From Actinomycetota bacterium (GTDB taxonomy: Bacteria > Actinomycetota > Actinomycetes > Propionibacteriales > Propionibacteriaceae), in the NCBI GenBank assembly GCA_020161755.1, contig JAIUOS010000007.1, positions 1 through 64,000 of the forward strand: a DNA stretch of 64,000 nt. The letters are read 5' to 3'. Under the pieces are notes generated by a model. It saw only the letters and a list, made by a program, of their open reading frames with translations, was not told where the DNA came from and ran no database searches. The stretch's first letter is position 1, and each line of letters starts with the position of its first letter. Below, piece after piece: positions 27,150 to 36,757 of this stretch. A program made the translations under genes and the position numbers.

Positions 27150-27832
27150 GCGAGCGGTTCCACCAGCTCCGGGCCGTCGTTCGCCACCTTGTTGACCGCC
27201 ATAGACACCCGGTGGAACTCCAGGGACGGCGTGGGCACCGTCAGCAGTCCGAGCGGGTCGAGGCGGCCGGCCGGGTCGAGCCAGGCGTCCCAGTCCTGCC
27301 GGGCGACCGCCATCGGCATCCGATCGTGGAGGTGGCCGACCTCGTCGGTGGCGGAGGTGGTGATCACGGTGGCGGTGGTGAGCCACGACCCGTCCGGCGC
27401 CTTCCAGAACTCGTACAGCCCGGCCATCACCAGCGGCGTGCCGTCGGCCGGACGGATGAAGTACGGCTGCTTGGCCGCCTTGCCGTCGATCGTCACCGGG
27501 TACCACTCGTAGTAGCCGTCGGCCGGCAGCAGGCAGCGCCGCGCGGCCAGCGCCTTGCGGAACGCCGGCTTCTCGGCCAGCGTCTCGACCCGGGCGTTGA
27601 TGAGCCGCGCCGCGCCGGAGGCGTCCTTCGACCACGACGGCACCAGCCCCCAGCGGACCGGGGAAAGCAGCCGCCGGAGCTCCCCCGAGCGCTCCCGCTC
27701 GAACACCGCCGGCACCGGGTCGGTCGGGGCGATGTTCCAGTCGGGCCCGGGCAGCGGGCCGGCCACCTCGTCGATCTCGAAGTACTCCTCGAGGTCCTCC
27801 CCGGCCATCGACAGGGCGTAGCGTCCGCACAT
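27143..27832 (-). CDS. SRAP (SOS response-associated) peptidase, YedK/HMCES family
   Basis: 229 residues starting MCGRYALS. Cys2, exposed after removal of Met1, forms a thiazolidine with abasic sites in single-stranded DNA. Other conserved residues are visible: NIAPTDPVPAV, WGLVPSW, NARVET, GYYEWYP with the active Glu, and HDRMP with the active His. Protects abasic sites during replication. The start at 27832 is fixed by the need for Cys2. Downstream lies sigR, whose promoter is inside this gene. Confidence 0.95.
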   Translation of the reverse strand: MCGRYALSMAGEDLEEYFEIDEVAGPLPGPDWNIAPTDPVPAVFERERSGELRRLLSPVRWGLVPSWSKDASGAARLINARVETLAEKPAFRKALAARRCLLPADGYYEWYPVTIDGKAAKQPYFIRPADGTPLVMAGLYEFWKAPDGSWLTTATVITTSATDEVGHLHDRMPMAVARQDWDAWLDPAGRLDPLGLLTVPTPSLEFHRVSMAVNKVANDGPELVEPLAE

Positions 27833-27924
27833 ACCCACGGACCCTACGCCGCCGCCCCGACACCGGACCCTTTCGGTTTCGGACGAGCTTGGAAGTGGGG
27901 GGTGATCGGGGTAGGAATAGGGGC

Positions 27925-28518
27925 ATGAGTCTTCTGCGGTTCGTCGCCCGATCAATGCTGGCCAGTTACTTCGTGATCAACGGGGTCAAGGCCTTCCGGC
28001 ACCCCGAGCAGTTCGTCGCGGACGCCGAGCCGATCGCCGACCGGCTGCTGCCCCTGATCGACGCCAACGTGCCCGAGTCGGCGCGCGGCTACCTGCCCGA
28101 GGACACCACCGGCCTGATCAAGTGCAACGGCGCCCTCCAGATCGCCGGTGGCTTGAGCCTGGCCACCGGTCTGGGCCGCCGGCTCGGCGCCGGCGTGCTG
28201 GCACTCACCATGCTCCCCCACGTACTCACCGCGAACCCGCTGAAGGCCAAGAGCGGCTCCGACCGCGCGGCCGTCCAGAGCCAGCTCGGCAAGAACGTCG
28301 CCCTGCTCGGTGGGGTGCTGCTCGCCGCCCAGGACACCGAGGGCAAGCCGAACATCGCCTGGCGCGTGCGCACCCAGAAGCAGTTCCTGGCCAAGGACGC
28401 CGCCCGCCGCAAGGCCGAACTCGAACGCGACGCCCGCGTCACCGGCGAGGACGCCGCCCGGTTCGCCCGCAAGTCCGTCCGCAAGGCCCGCAAGGGTGTG
28501 GAGGGCGTCCTTTCTTGA
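27925..28518 (+). CDS. DoxX-family membrane protein
   Basis: 197 residues. Four hydrophobic helices in the first 150 residues (SMLASYFVINGVKAFRHPEQF is the DoxX opening), then a basic cytoplasmic tail of about 60 residues rich in Lys/Arg/Ala. DoxX proteins are linked to thiol/redox homeostasis in mycobacteria, which fits the SigR neighbourhood. aroA begins inside its stop codon (TTGA). Confidence 0.85.
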   Translation: MSLLRFVARSMLASYFVINGVKAFRHPEQFVADAEPIADRLLPLIDANVPESARGYLPEDTTGLIKCNGALQIAGGLSLATGLGRRLGAGVLALTMLPHVLTANPLKAKSGSDRAAVQSQLGKNVALLGGVLLAAQDTEGKPNIAWRVRTQKQFLAKDAARRKAELERDARVTGEDAARFARKSVRKARKGVEGVLS

Positions 28519-29795
28519 TCCCGTGGACGGCCCCGGTCGCGACCTCTCCGACTCGCGGCGACGTGGTCGTTCCCGGCTCGAAGTCCGCCAGCGCCCGCAG
28601 CCTGCTGCTGGCCGCCCTGGCCGACGGGCCCTCGGTGCTCACCGGCGTCCTCGACTCCCGTGACACCACGCTGATGCGGACGGGCCTGGCCACGCTCGGC
28701 GCGACCTTCACCGACCTCGGCGCGGGCACCGTCCAGGTGGCCCCGGCCGCCTCCGTGACCGGCGGCGGGACGGTCGACTGCGGCCTCGCCGGGACGGTCC
28801 TGCGCTTCCTGCCACCGGTCGCCGCCCTGGGCGCCGAACCGACCCGCTTCGTCGGCGACGAGGCCGCGTCCGCCCGTCCGATCACCGGCCTGCTGGACGC
28901 GCTCGCCGCGCTGGGCGCGACCGTCAGCAGCCCCGCGGCGCTGCCGTTCACCGTCGGCGGTGGCCCGTCGTTCCGCGGTGGCGCGGTCAGCCTCGACGCC
29001 AGCCCCACCAGCCAGTTCGTCTCCGCGCTCCTGCTGTCCGGCGCCCGGTTCCCCGACGGCGTCGAGGTCACCCACGTCGGTGCCACCCTGCCCTCGCTGC
29101 CGCACATCGAGATGACCTGCACGCTGCTGCGCCGCCGCGGCGCCCGGGTCGAACGGACGGCCGACCTCACCTGGCGCGTCGACCCCGGCCCGATCGCGGC
29201 TCTGGACGAGGCCGTCGAGCCCGACCTCACCAACGCCGCCAGCCTGCTGGCGGCCGCGCTGGTCACCGGCGGCACGCTCACCACCGACTGGCCGGCGGTC
29301 TCCGTGCAGGCTGCGGACGACCTGATCGGCGTGCTGGCCGCCTTCGGCGCGGACGTCACCTACACCACCACGGACGGCGAACGGCGGGTCACCGTGACCG
29401 GCACCGGCGGCGTCCACGGCGCGGACGTCGACCTGCACGCCGTCAGCGAGCTCACCCCGGTGGCCGCCGCGCTGGCCGCGGTCGCCGACGGCCCCAGCAC
29501 GCTGCGGGGGGTCGCGCACATCCGCGGCCACGAGACCGACCGGCTCGCCGCGCTCGCGTCCGAACTCTCCGGGCTCGGCGTGGACGCCACCGAGACCGCG
29601 GACGGGCTGCGCATCGTGCCCGGACCGCGCCACGGTGGCACCTTCCACACCCACGCCGACCACCGGCTGGCCCACGCAGCCGCCCTCGTCGGCCTGGTCA
29701 CGCCCGGCGTCCAACTCGACGACGTCGGCTGCACCACCAAGACGCTGCCCGACTTTCCCGGCCTCTGGTCGCGCCTGCTCGGGAGCGGCGAGTGA
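28515..29795 (+). CDS. aroA: 3-phosphoshikimate 1-carboxyvinyltransferase (EPSP synthase)
   Basis: Shikimate-pathway enzyme joining shikimate-3-phosphate and phosphoenolpyruvate. 426 residues from TTG 28515 (L-IPWTAPVATSP), preceded by GGAGGG at good spacing and overlapping the DoxX stop. Motifs: VVPGSKSASARSLLLAALA, GLAGTVLRFLPPVAA, SPTSQFVSALLL and RGHETDRLAALASEL. The order SRAP-(DoxX)-aroA-rsgA matches the mycobacterial locus. Confidence 0.94.
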   Translation: MIPWTAPVATSPTRGDVVVPGSKSASARSLLLAALADGPSVLTGVLDSRDTTLMRTGLATLGATFTDLGAGTVQVAPAASVTGGGTVDCGLAGTVLRFLPPVAALGAEPTRFVGDEAASARPITGLLDALAALGATVSSPAALPFTVGGGPSFRGGAVSLDASPTSQFVSALLLSGARFPDGVEVTHVGATLPSLPHIEMTCTLLRRRGARVERTADLTWRVDPGPIAALDEAVEPDLTNAASLLAAALVTGGTLTTDWPAVSVQAADDLIGVLAAFGADVTYTTTDGERRVTVTGTGGVHGADVDLHAVSELTPVAAALAAVADGPSTLRGVAHIRGHETDRLAALASELSGLGVDATETADGLRIVPGPRHGGTFHTHADHRLAHAAALVGLVTPGVQLDDVGCTTKTLPDFPGLWSRLLGSGE

Positions 29796-30787
29796 TCCGC
29801 CGGCAGCGGGACGCGATCACCGACGACCCCAACGAGGGCTTCGGCCGGCCCAGCCGCCGCTCGCGGCCGCGCACCAAGGACCGTCCGGCCTACACCGAGG
29901 CAGTGGAAGCGACCGTGGTGACCGTCGACCGCGGACGGTTCCGCTGCCTGCTCGCCGACGACGAGACCCTGGTGACCGCCACCAAGGCCCGCACCCTGGG
30001 CCGCACCGGCGTGATCGTCGGCGACCGGGTGCGGCTGGTCGGCGACACCACCGGCGCGGACGGGACGCTGGCCCGCATCGTCGAGGTGGTCGAGCGCGAG
30101 ACCGTGCTGCGACGCACCGCCGACGACGACGACCCCTACGAGCGCCCGATCGTGGCCAACGCCGACCAACTCGTGATCGTCGCCGCACTCGCCGACCCGC
30201 CGCCGCGCGTCGGCATGATCGACCGCATCCTGGTGGCCGCCTACGACGCCGGTCTGGAGCCGCTGCTGGTGCTCACCAAGGCCGACCTGGCCGCGCCCGA
30301 TGGCCTGATGGCGACCTACCGCCCGCTGGGCGTGCGGGTGGTGGCGGTCGAGCCCGGCTCCGACCTCGGCCCGCTGCGCGAGGCGCTCGCCGGCCACCGC
30401 AGCGTGCTGGTCGGCCACTCCGGCGTGGGCAAGTCGACGCTGGTCAACGCGCTGATCCCGGGTGTCGACCGGCAGGTCGGCGAGGTCAACGAGGTCACCG
30501 GACGCGGCCGGCACACCTCCACCAGCGCCGTCGCTCTCCAGCTGCCGGACGCCGGTGGCTGGGTGATCGACACCCCCGGCGTCCGCTCGTTCGGGCTCAG
30601 CCACGTCACACCCGACTCGATCGTGGCCGCGTTCCCCGACCTGTCCGAGATCGTCGAGGAGTGCCCGCGCGGCTGCCGGCACGATTCCAGCGCTCCGGAG
30701 TGCGCCCTCGACGTCGCGGTCGCGGACGGACGCCTGTCGGCAGAGCGCCTCGAGTCCTTCCGCAGAATGGAGAAGGCGTTCGGCTAG
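29792..30787 (+). CDS. rsgA: Ribosome small subunit-dependent GTPase A
   Basis: Circularly permuted GTPase that checks late 30S maturation. 331 residues: an OB-fold (about 40-105), then the GTPase with G4 LTKADL, G1 GHSGVGKSTLVN, G3 DTPG. A C-terminal zinc knuckle follows, with CPRGCRHDSSAPEC. GTG start overlapping the aroA stop as GTGA. The Arg-rich first 35 residues are longer than in E. coli. Confidence 0.95.
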   Translation: MIRRQRDAITDDPNEGFGRPSRRSRPRTKDRPAYTEAVEATVVTVDRGRFRCLLADDETLVTATKARTLGRTGVIVGDRVRLVGDTTGADGTLARIVEVVERETVLRRTADDDDPYERPIVANADQLVIVAALADPPPRVGMIDRILVAAYDAGLEPLLVLTKADLAAPDGLMATYRPLGVRVVAVEPGSDLGPLREALAGHRSVLVGHSGVGKSTLVNALIPGVDRQVGEVNEVTGRGRHTSTSAVALQLPDAGGWVIDTPGVRSFGLSHVTPDSIVAAFPDLSEIVEECPRGCRHDSSAPECALDVAVADGRLSAERLESFRRMEKAFG

Positions 30788-30797
30788 ATTGACAGCC

Positions 30798-31592
30798 ATG
30801 CCCGACCAAGCCCTGCTGGACGACCTCAGGCTGGCCCACGTCCTCGCCGACCAGGCGGACGCGATCACGATGGCCCGCTTCAAGGCGTCCGACCTGCGGG
30901 TCGACTCCAAGCCCGACCTGACCCCCGTGACCGACGCCGACACCGCCGTCGAGGACGCGATCCGCAACATGCTGTCCCGCACCCGTCCGCGCGACGCCGT
31001 GCACGGCGAGGAGCGCGCCGATTCCGGCTGGGGCCCGCGGCGCTGGGTGCTCGACCCGATCGACGGCACCGCCAACTTCGTCCGCGGCGTGCCGGTCTGG
31101 GCCACCCTGATCGGGCTGATGGTCGGCGACGAGGTGGTAGCCGGCGTGGTCTCCGCCCCCGCGTTGTCCCGACGCTGGTGGGCGGCCAAGGGCGGCGGCG
31201 CGTTCACCGGCCGCAGCCTGCTCCAGGGCCTGCCGTGCCGCACGTCCGCGGTCTCGTCGATCGAGGACGCGTCGTTCTCGTACAGCTCGATCGACGGCTG
31301 GGTCGAGTCCGGACGTGGGCAGCAGTTCGTCGACCTGCTGCGCGACTGCTGGCGCACCCGCGCCTACGGCGACTTCTGGAGCTACATGCTGCTCGCCGAG
31401 GGCGCCGTCGACCTCGCGGCCGAACCCGAACTCGCGTTGCACGACATGGCCGCCCTCACGGTGATCGTCACCGAGGCCGGCGGGAAGTTCACCAACCTGG
31501 ACGGACGCGACGGCCCGCACGGGCCTGGCGCGATCGCCACCAACGGCATCCTGCACGACGAGGTGGTCGCCCGGCTGGCCCCGACCGCCTGA
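30798..31592 (+). CDS. hisN: Histidinol-phosphatase, inositol monophosphatase family
   Basis: Mg2+-dependent phosphatase of the FIG superfamily, 264 residues, with metal ligands in HGEERADSG, VLDPIDGTANFVRG and LHDMAALTVIVTEAGG. The HisN subgroup removes the phosphate of histidinol phosphate; other inositol-phosphatase substrates remain possible. The ATG at 30798 lies 10 nt after rsgA. It ends 15 nt from the convergent ABC transporter operon. Confidence 0.86.
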   Translation: MPDQALLDDLRLAHVLADQADAITMARFKASDLRVDSKPDLTPVTDADTAVEDAIRNMLSRTRPRDAVHGEERADSGWGPRRWVLDPIDGTANFVRGVPVWATLIGLMVGDEVVAGVVSAPALSRRWWAAKGGGAFTGRSLLQGLPCRTSAVSSIEDASFSYSSIDGWVESGRGQQFVDLLRDCWRTRAYGDFWSYMLLAEGAVDLAAEPELALHDMAALTVIVTEAGGKFTNLDGRDGPHGPGAIATNGILHDEVVARLAPTA

Positions 31593-31607
31593 CCCCGACC
31601 GGCGCGA

Positions 31608-32399
31608 TCAGCCCTCGATCCGGATCTTCGGCACGGCCGCCAGCAGGGCCTTGGTGTAGTCGGTCTGCGGGTCGCCGTAGACGGACGCGGTGTCGCCCTG
31701 CTCGACGATCCGGCCCTGCCGCATCACCGCCAGCCGGTCGCACAGGTGGCGCACCACCATCAGGTCGTGGCTGACCACGATCAGGGTGAGGCCCTGCGCG
31801 GCGACCAGGTCGGTCAGCAGGTTCAGCACCTGCGCCCGCACCGAGACGTCGAGGGCGGAGACCGGCTCGTCGGCGATCAGCACCTCCGGCTTGGGCGCCA
31901 GCGCCCGGGCGATCGCGATCCGCTGCCGCTGGCCGCCGGAGAACTCGTGCGGGTAGCGCGTGCCGGAGTCGGCCGGCAGGTCGACCGCCTCCAGCACCTC
32001 GGCGAGGCGCCGCGCGTGGTCGATGCCACCGGGCAGTTGGCGACGCACCAGGCGCGAACGCAGCGGCTCGGTGATGATGTCGCCGACGTTCATGCGCGGG
32101 TTCAGCGACGACCTGGGGTCCTGGAACACCATTTGCACCGCCGCCCGCAGGAAGCCGAGGCGCCGTTCGGGCAGCCCGGTGATCTCGGTGCCCTCGAACC
32201 ACACCCGTCCCGAGGTCGGACGGTCCAGCCCGGCCAGCAGCCGCACCAGCGTCGACTTGCCCGAGCCGGACTCCCCCACGATCCCCAACCGCTGGCCGGC
32301 GTCCAGCGACAGGTCGACGGCGTCGAGCGCCAACACCTCGGTGCGGCCGTTGCGGTAGCGGCGGGTGAGCGCCTCGGCCCGGTAGAGCGGTTCGGTCAT
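31608..32399 (-). CDS. Oligopeptide/dipeptide/nickel-type ABC transporter ATP-binding protein (F subunit)
   Basis: One of two ATPases of the importer encoded at 31608-36596. 263 residues with Walker A GESGSGKST, Q-loop VFQDPRSSLNPRM, signature FSGGQRQRIAIARAL, Walker B LIADEPVSALD and H-loop VVSHD. It is the last gene of the five-gene operon and overlaps the preceding ATPase gene by 4 nt. The typical C-terminal cysteine cluster of DppD/OppD-type FeS forms is absent. Confidence 0.93.
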   Translation of the reverse strand: MTEPLYRAEALTRRYRNGRTEVLALDAVDLSLDAGQRLGIVGESGSGKSTLVRLLAGLDRPTSGRVWFEGTEITGLPERRLGFLRAAVQMVFQDPRSSLNPRMNVGDIITEPLRSRLVRRQLPGGIDHARRLAEVLEAVDLPADSGTRYPHEFSGGQRQRIAIARALAPKPEVLIADEPVSALDVSVRAQVLNLLTDLVAAQGLTLIVVSHDLMVVRHLCDRLAVMRQGRIVEQGDTASVYGDPQTDYTKALLAAVPKIRIEG

Positions 32400-33229
32400 C
32401 GCTGCTCCCCCGCGTAGTAGTCCTCCACCGTCGGCAGCCGCTCCCCCGGCTCGGCGAGGTCGAGCCGGGACGTGGCGACCAGGCCGCGGGTGTAGGGGTG
32501 CGTGGCCGCCGTGAACAGTTCCTTCACCGTGCCGGCCTCGACCACCTCTCCGTCGAGCATCACCATCACCTGGTCGCACACCTGCGAGACCACGGCCAGG
32601 TCGTGGCTGATGAACAGGCAGGCCGCGCCGGCCGCCGTCAGCACCTCGTCGAGCTTCTCCAGCACCAGCGCCTGCACGGTGACGTCGAGCGCGGTCGTCG
32701 GCTCGTCGCAGATCACCAGGTCGGGTGAGTTGATCAGGGCCATCGCCAGGATCACCCGCTGCCGCTGGCCGCCGGACAGCTGGTGCGGGAACGCGTCCGC
32801 CACACGCTCCGGGTCGGCGAGGCCCACCTCGCCCAGCATGGCCACCACCCGGTCGCGCGCGCGTCCCGACTCCGCGCCCTGATGCAGCCGGAGCACCTCG
32901 GCTACCTGCCGTCCGACCCGCATCGTCGGGTCGAGGGCGGTCATCGGCTCCTGGAAGACCATCGACATCACGTCGCCGCGGAGCCCGGCCAGGGCGCTTT
33001 CGGAGCGTCCGACGATCTCGGTGCCGGCGAGCCGCACCGACCCGCTCACGTGCGCGTTCTCCGGCAGCAGGCCCATCACCGCGAGCGCCGTCACCGTCTT
33101 GCCCGACCCGGACTCGCCGATCACGCCGAGGCGCTGGCCGGCCTCCAGGCGGAAGCTCACGCCGCGGACGGCCTCCACGCGGCGGCGTCCGAAGCTGACG
33201 GTCAGGTCGCTGACCTCGAGGAGGCTCAT
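32396..33229 (-). CDS. Oligopeptide/dipeptide/nickel-type ABC transporter ATP-binding protein (D subunit)
   Basis: 277 residues with Walker A GESGSGKTVTAL, Q-loop VFQEPMTALDPTMR, signature LSGGQRQRVILAMAL, Walker B VICDEPTTALD and H-loop FISHDLAVV. It ends with the C-terminal peptide-ABC segment (HPYTRGLVATSRLD). ATGA overlaps join it to the permease gene upstream and the second ATPase downstream. Confidence 0.93.
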   Translation of the reverse strand: MSLLEVSDLTVSFGRRRVEAVRGVSFRLEAGQRLGVIGESGSGKTVTALAVMGLLPENAHVSGSVRLAGTEIVGRSESALAGLRGDVMSMVFQEPMTALDPTMRVGRQVAEVLRLHQGAESGRARDRVVAMLGEVGLADPERVADAFPHQLSGGQRQRVILAMALINSPDLVICDEPTTALDVTVQALVLEKLDEVLTAAGAACLFISHDLAVVSQVCDQVMVMLDGEVVEAGTVKELFTAATHPYTRGLVATSRLDLAEPGERLPTVEDYYAGEQR

Positions 33230-34038
33230 GACACCTCCCGGAGCCGGGGGTCGAGGTAGTCGCGCAGCCCGTCCCCGAGCAGGTTGAAGCCGAGGACGGC
33301 GAGCGCGATCGCCAACCCAGGCCACAGCGCCTGGAGCGGCGCCACCCACATCAGCTCCTGGGCGTCGCGCAGCATGTTGCCCCACGTGGGGTTCGGACGC
33401 GGGGTGGCCAGCCCGAGGTACGACAACGCGGCCTCGGCCAGGATCGCCAGCGCGAACCCGACGGACGCCTGGACCCCGACCAGCGGCGCCAGGTTGGGCA
33501 GCACGTGGCGTCCGGCGATGGCCCACCGCGACGTGCCGGACGCTCGCGCGGCCAGCACGAAGTCGCTGGCGATCACCTGGAGCGAGCCCGCCCGCGCCAC
33601 CCGGGCGAACGCGGGGATGCTCGCGATGCCGATGGCGGCCATCGCGGTCAGGGTCGAGCCGCCGAACACCGCGGCCAGCAGGATGGCCAGCAGCAGGGCC
33701 GGGAAGGCGTAGACGATGTCGGCCACCCGCATCACCACCTCGTCCACCCAGCCGCCGGCCTGGCCGGCGAGCATCCCGAGCGGCACGCCCACCACCGCGG
33801 CCAGGCCCACCGAGATGATGCCGACGAACAGGACGGTGCGGGCGCCGACCATCAGCCGGCTGACGATGTCGATGCCGAACCCGTCGGTGCCCAGCAGGTG
33901 CGGCCAGCCCGGCCCGAGGAGCCGCTGGCCGGGGACCACCCGGACCGGGTCGAACGGCGTCCAGAAGATCGAGACGACCGCGGTCACCACCACGAGGCCG
34001 ACCAGCACCAGCCCGATCACCAGCTGCGCGCGCTTCAT
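33226..34038 (-). CDS. ABC transporter permease, DppC/OppC type
   Basis: 270 residues, about six transmembrane helices. N-terminal OppC-type segment with HLLGTDGFGIDIVSRLMVGAR after the first helix. The EAA loop contacting the ATPases reads RASGTSRWAIAGRHVLPNL. Overlaps both neighbours by 4 nt. Forms the membrane channel with the B permease. Confidence 0.93.
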   Translation of the reverse strand: MKRAQLVIGLVLVGLVVVTAVVSIFWTPFDPVRVVPGQRLLGPGWPHLLGTDGFGIDIVSRLMVGARTVLFVGIISVGLAAVVGVPLGMLAGQAGGWVDEVVMRVADIVYAFPALLLAILLAAVFGGSTLTAMAAIGIASIPAFARVARAGSLQVIASDFVLAARASGTSRWAIAGRHVLPNLAPLVGVQASVGFALAILAEAALSYLGLATPRPNPTWGNMLRDAQELMWVAPLQALWPGLAIALAVLGFNLLGDGLRDYLDPRLREVS

Positions 34039-35015
34039 GCCGCCGTCCGCCCGTCGTCGGAGCGGGCCGAAGCCCCCTGGCGCGGGTCGATCAGCAGGTA
34101 GGAGAAGTCCACGAGCGCGCTGATCAGCAGCACCGCGAGCACGAGGAACATCACCGTGCCCTGCACGACCACCAGGTCGCGCTGGCCGACCGCGGTCAGC
34201 AGCATCGACCCCAGCCCGGGCAGGGTGTAGACCGACTCCACCACGATCGCGCCGACCAGCACGCTCGACAGCTGGAGGCCGATCACGGTGACCAGCGAGA
34301 TCGCCGCGTTCCGCAGCCCGTGGCGCAACAGCGCACGCATCGGCGTCCACCCGATCGAGCGGGCGGTGCGGAAGTAGTCCTCGTTCAGCACCTCGATGAA
34401 GGCCGAGCGGACGTAGCGGATCAGGACGGCGGCCTGCACCAGCGCCAGCGTGACCGACGGCAGCACCAGGTGGGCGGCCCACTGCGCAGGGTTGCGGGCG
34501 AGCGGGACGTAGCCGTTGGCCGGCAGCCAGTGCAGCCCCACCGAGAACACCAGCACGAGCAGGATGCCGCCCCAGAACACCGGGACGGCCATGCCGAGCT
34601 GGGCGGCCGCGCTGATCGTGAAGCCCGGCCAGGAGCGGCGTTTGAGGGCGGCGACCATGCCGGCGGGCAGGGCGATCAGCAGCGACCCGAGCAGCCCGAA
34701 CAGCACCAGCCACATCGTCACCGCGATCCGCGGGGCGAGCAGGGCCAGTACCGGCTGGCCGTTGAGGTGGGAGTGCCCGAAGTCGCCGACCAGGATGCCG
34801 CCGAGCCAGCTGAGGTACTGCACGGGCAACGGACGGTCGAGGCCCAGCTGGGCCCGCAGCTTCGCGACCGCCTCGGGGGTGGCGTCCGTCCCGAGCAGCA
34901 CCTGGGCCACGTCCCCGGGCAGGGCGTTGGTCAGCAGGAAGATCAGCAGGGAGGCACCCAGCAGGCTCAGGAGGAAGACGCCGAACCGCCGGGCGATGCG
35001 CAGGGCGAGGTGCAT
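34035..35015 (-). CDS. ABC transporter permease, DppB/OppB type
   Basis: 326 residues with six transmembrane helices and a periplasm-facing loop after helix 1 containing LGTDATPEAVAKLRAQLGLDRP, the OppB pattern. The EAA loop is RTARSIGWTPMRALLRHGLRNAAI. Starts 22 nt after the binding-protein gene, the usual order for this importer class. Confidence 0.93.
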   Translation of the reverse strand: MHLALRIARRFGVFLLSLLGASLLIFLLTNALPGDVAQVLLGTDATPEAVAKLRAQLGLDRPLPVQYLSWLGGILVGDFGHSHLNGQPVLALLAPRIAVTMWLVLFGLLGSLLIALPAGMVAALKRRSWPGFTISAAAQLGMAVPVFWGGILLVLVFSVGLHWLPANGYVPLARNPAQWAAHLVLPSVTLALVQAAVLIRYVRSAFIEVLNEDYFRTARSIGWTPMRALLRHGLRNAAISLVTVIGLQLSSVLVGAIVVESVYTLPGLGSMLLTAVGQRDLVVVQGTVMFLVLAVLLISALVDFSYLLIDPRQGASARSDDGRTAA

Positions 35016-35036
35016 GGGTGGCCTCGTGCGGGTCCT

Positions 35037-36596
35037 TTACCTGCTGGTGATCGTGGTGAGGTCGAAGCTCAGGGTGGTCGCGTTCTGGGCGACGCCCGTG
35101 ATGGTGGCCTTGGTGATCACCAGGTTGGGCAGGGCGAACAGCCAGATCGCGGCGGCGTCGTCGGCGAGGTACCGGACGGCCTGCTTCATCAGCTCGTTGG
35201 ACTGGGCCTCGGTGGTCGCCTCGTCCGCGGCCGTGTAGAGGGCGGCGAACTTGGCGCTGTTGTAGTGCCAGTAGTACTTGGGGTTGGCGAACTTGCCGAG
35301 GTCGCGGGCCTCCACGTGGGCGACGATCGTCATGTCGTAGTCGCCGTTGGTGAACACTTCGGACAGCCAGCGGCTGAAGTCGAGTTCCTCGATCTTGACC
35401 GTGACGCCCACGTCCGCGAGCTGGCTGGCCACGAACTGGGCCGACTTCACCGCGTACGGCACCACCGGGACGCGCAGGCGCAGGGTCAGCGGCGACTTGG
35501 CGTCGTAGCCGGCCTCCTTGAGCAGGGCCTTGGCGCGGTCGGGGTTGTACGCGTTGGTGCCGGAGAGGTCCTCGTACCACGGGTCGGTGGGCACGGCCAT
35601 CGAGCCGATGAGGGTGCCCTGGCCGTTCCAGGCGGTGTCCATCAGGGCCTTGCGGTCGATGGCCATGGTCAGGGCCTGGCGCACCGGCAGCTTGGCCAGC
35701 GCCTTGTTGTCGTGGTTGAGGCCGAGCACGACCTCGCCGTTGGTGGTGCCGCTGATCGTGGTGAAGCGGCTGGTGTCGGCGAACTGCGCGAGCGCGTCCG
35801 GGGCCTGGAGGTTCGAGATCACGTCGAGGTCGCCGCTGAGCATGGCGGCGTTCATCGCGGTCGGGTCGGTGAAGTAGCGGAAGGTGACCTCGTCGAAGCG
35901 GGCGGGGTTGCCCCAGTACTTGTCGTTCGCGGCCAGGATGACGTTCTGGCCCTGGTTGTGGGCCTTGACGGTGTAGGGACCGGAGCCGGCGCTGGCGGTG
36001 TTCAGGTCGCCGGTGAAGGCCGGGTCGAGGATCATGCCGAGCGTCGAGGACATGTCGTAGAGCCACATCGTCGAGGGGTGGACGAGCGTGATCTGCACCT
36101 GGGTGTCGTCGGTCGCGGTCGCGCCCGCGACGACGGCGAGCTGGGCGCGCAGGGTCTCGGTGAGCTTGGTGTCGGCCTTCATCCGGGTGATGTTGGCGAC
36201 GACCGCCGCGGCGTCCACCGGCTCGCCGGAGGCGAACTTCGCGGCCGGGTTGAGGTGGAACGTGTAGGTCTTGCGGTCAGGACTGACCTCCCACGCCTGG
36301 GCGAGCAGGGGCTTGATCGCGCCGGTGGAGTCCACCTTCACCAGGGTCTCGTACACGTTGTAGAGGAGCACCTGCGGGATCGACGCGGCCGTGTTGTGCC
36401 ACGGATCCATGGACGCCGGCTCGAGCGTGGCGCCCACCGACAGCGTCCGCAGTTCGCCGGAACTCGTCGAGGACGTCGACGTCGACGTGGGTGTGCAGGC
36501 CGCGAGGACCACCGCCAGCGCCAGGCCGAGCAGAGCCGCGAGGGCCTTGGCCGACCGGGAGTGGGAACGCACCGACGATGCGGTGGCGTGTCTCAT
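35037..36596 (-). CDS. Solute-binding lipoprotein of family 5 (peptide/nickel type)
   Basis: 519 residues. A lipoprotein signal with lipobox LAAC (Cys34) is followed by a Ser/Thr linker and the SBP_bac_5 fold (VGATLEPASMDPWHNTAAS and SGPYTVKAHNQGQNVILAANDKYWG-like segments). It delivers the substrate to the four following transporter subunits. Substrate could be a peptide, nickel or another small ligand; sequence alone does not decide. GGAGGGCAG precedes the ATG. First gene of the operon, divergent from the tRNA-fMet. Confidence 0.92.
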   Translation of the reverse strand: MRHATASSVRSHSRSAKALAALLGLALAVVLAACTPTSTSTSSTSSGELRTLSVGATLEPASMDPWHNTAASIPQVLLYNVYETLVKVDSTGAIKPLLAQAWEVSPDRKTYTFHLNPAAKFASGEPVDAAAVVANITRMKADTKLTETLRAQLAVVAGATATDDTQVQITLVHPSTMWLYDMSSTLGMILDPAFTGDLNTASAGSGPYTVKAHNQGQNVILAANDKYWGNPARFDEVTFRYFTDPTAMNAAMLSGDLDVISNLQAPDALAQFADTSRFTTISGTTNGEVVLGLNHDNKALAKLPVRQALTMAIDRKALMDTAWNGQGTLIGSMAVPTDPWYEDLSGTNAYNPDRAKALLKEAGYDAKSPLTLRLRVPVVPYAVKSAQFVASQLADVGVTVKIEELDFSRWLSEVFTNGDYDMTIVAHVEARDLGKFANPKYYWHYNSAKFAALYTAADEATTEAQSNELMKQAVRYLADDAAAIWLFALPNLVITKATITGVAQNATTLSFDLTTITSR

Positions 36597-36717
36597 CTGC
36601 CCTCCACAGGTGTCTGGCCCCGCGACGCGAGGAAGCGGGCAAGAGTCTAGCCGAGGCGTCCGGTCTCACCGGGGAGGGCGGGCGCCTCCTCGCGTGGCCG
36701 GCTCGGCCGGCGCCGAT

Positions 36718-36746
36718 TTGGGTATCCGGCGGCTCTCACCTAAGCT
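36718..36746 (+). promoter_or_regulatory. Promoter of initiator tRNA gene
   Basis: TTGGGT (36718-36723) and TAAGCT (36741-36746) are separated by 17 nt. This predicts a start near 36753, five bases before the mature tRNA end. Confidence 0.65.
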
Positions 36747-36757
36747 GTACAAGCCGA

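Noticed and set aside
33226..36066. 946-codon minus-strand frame across the transporter genes
   Set aside because: Only its C-terminal 270 residues (from 34038) are the DppC permease; the rest is an out-of-frame shadow of the binding protein and DppB.
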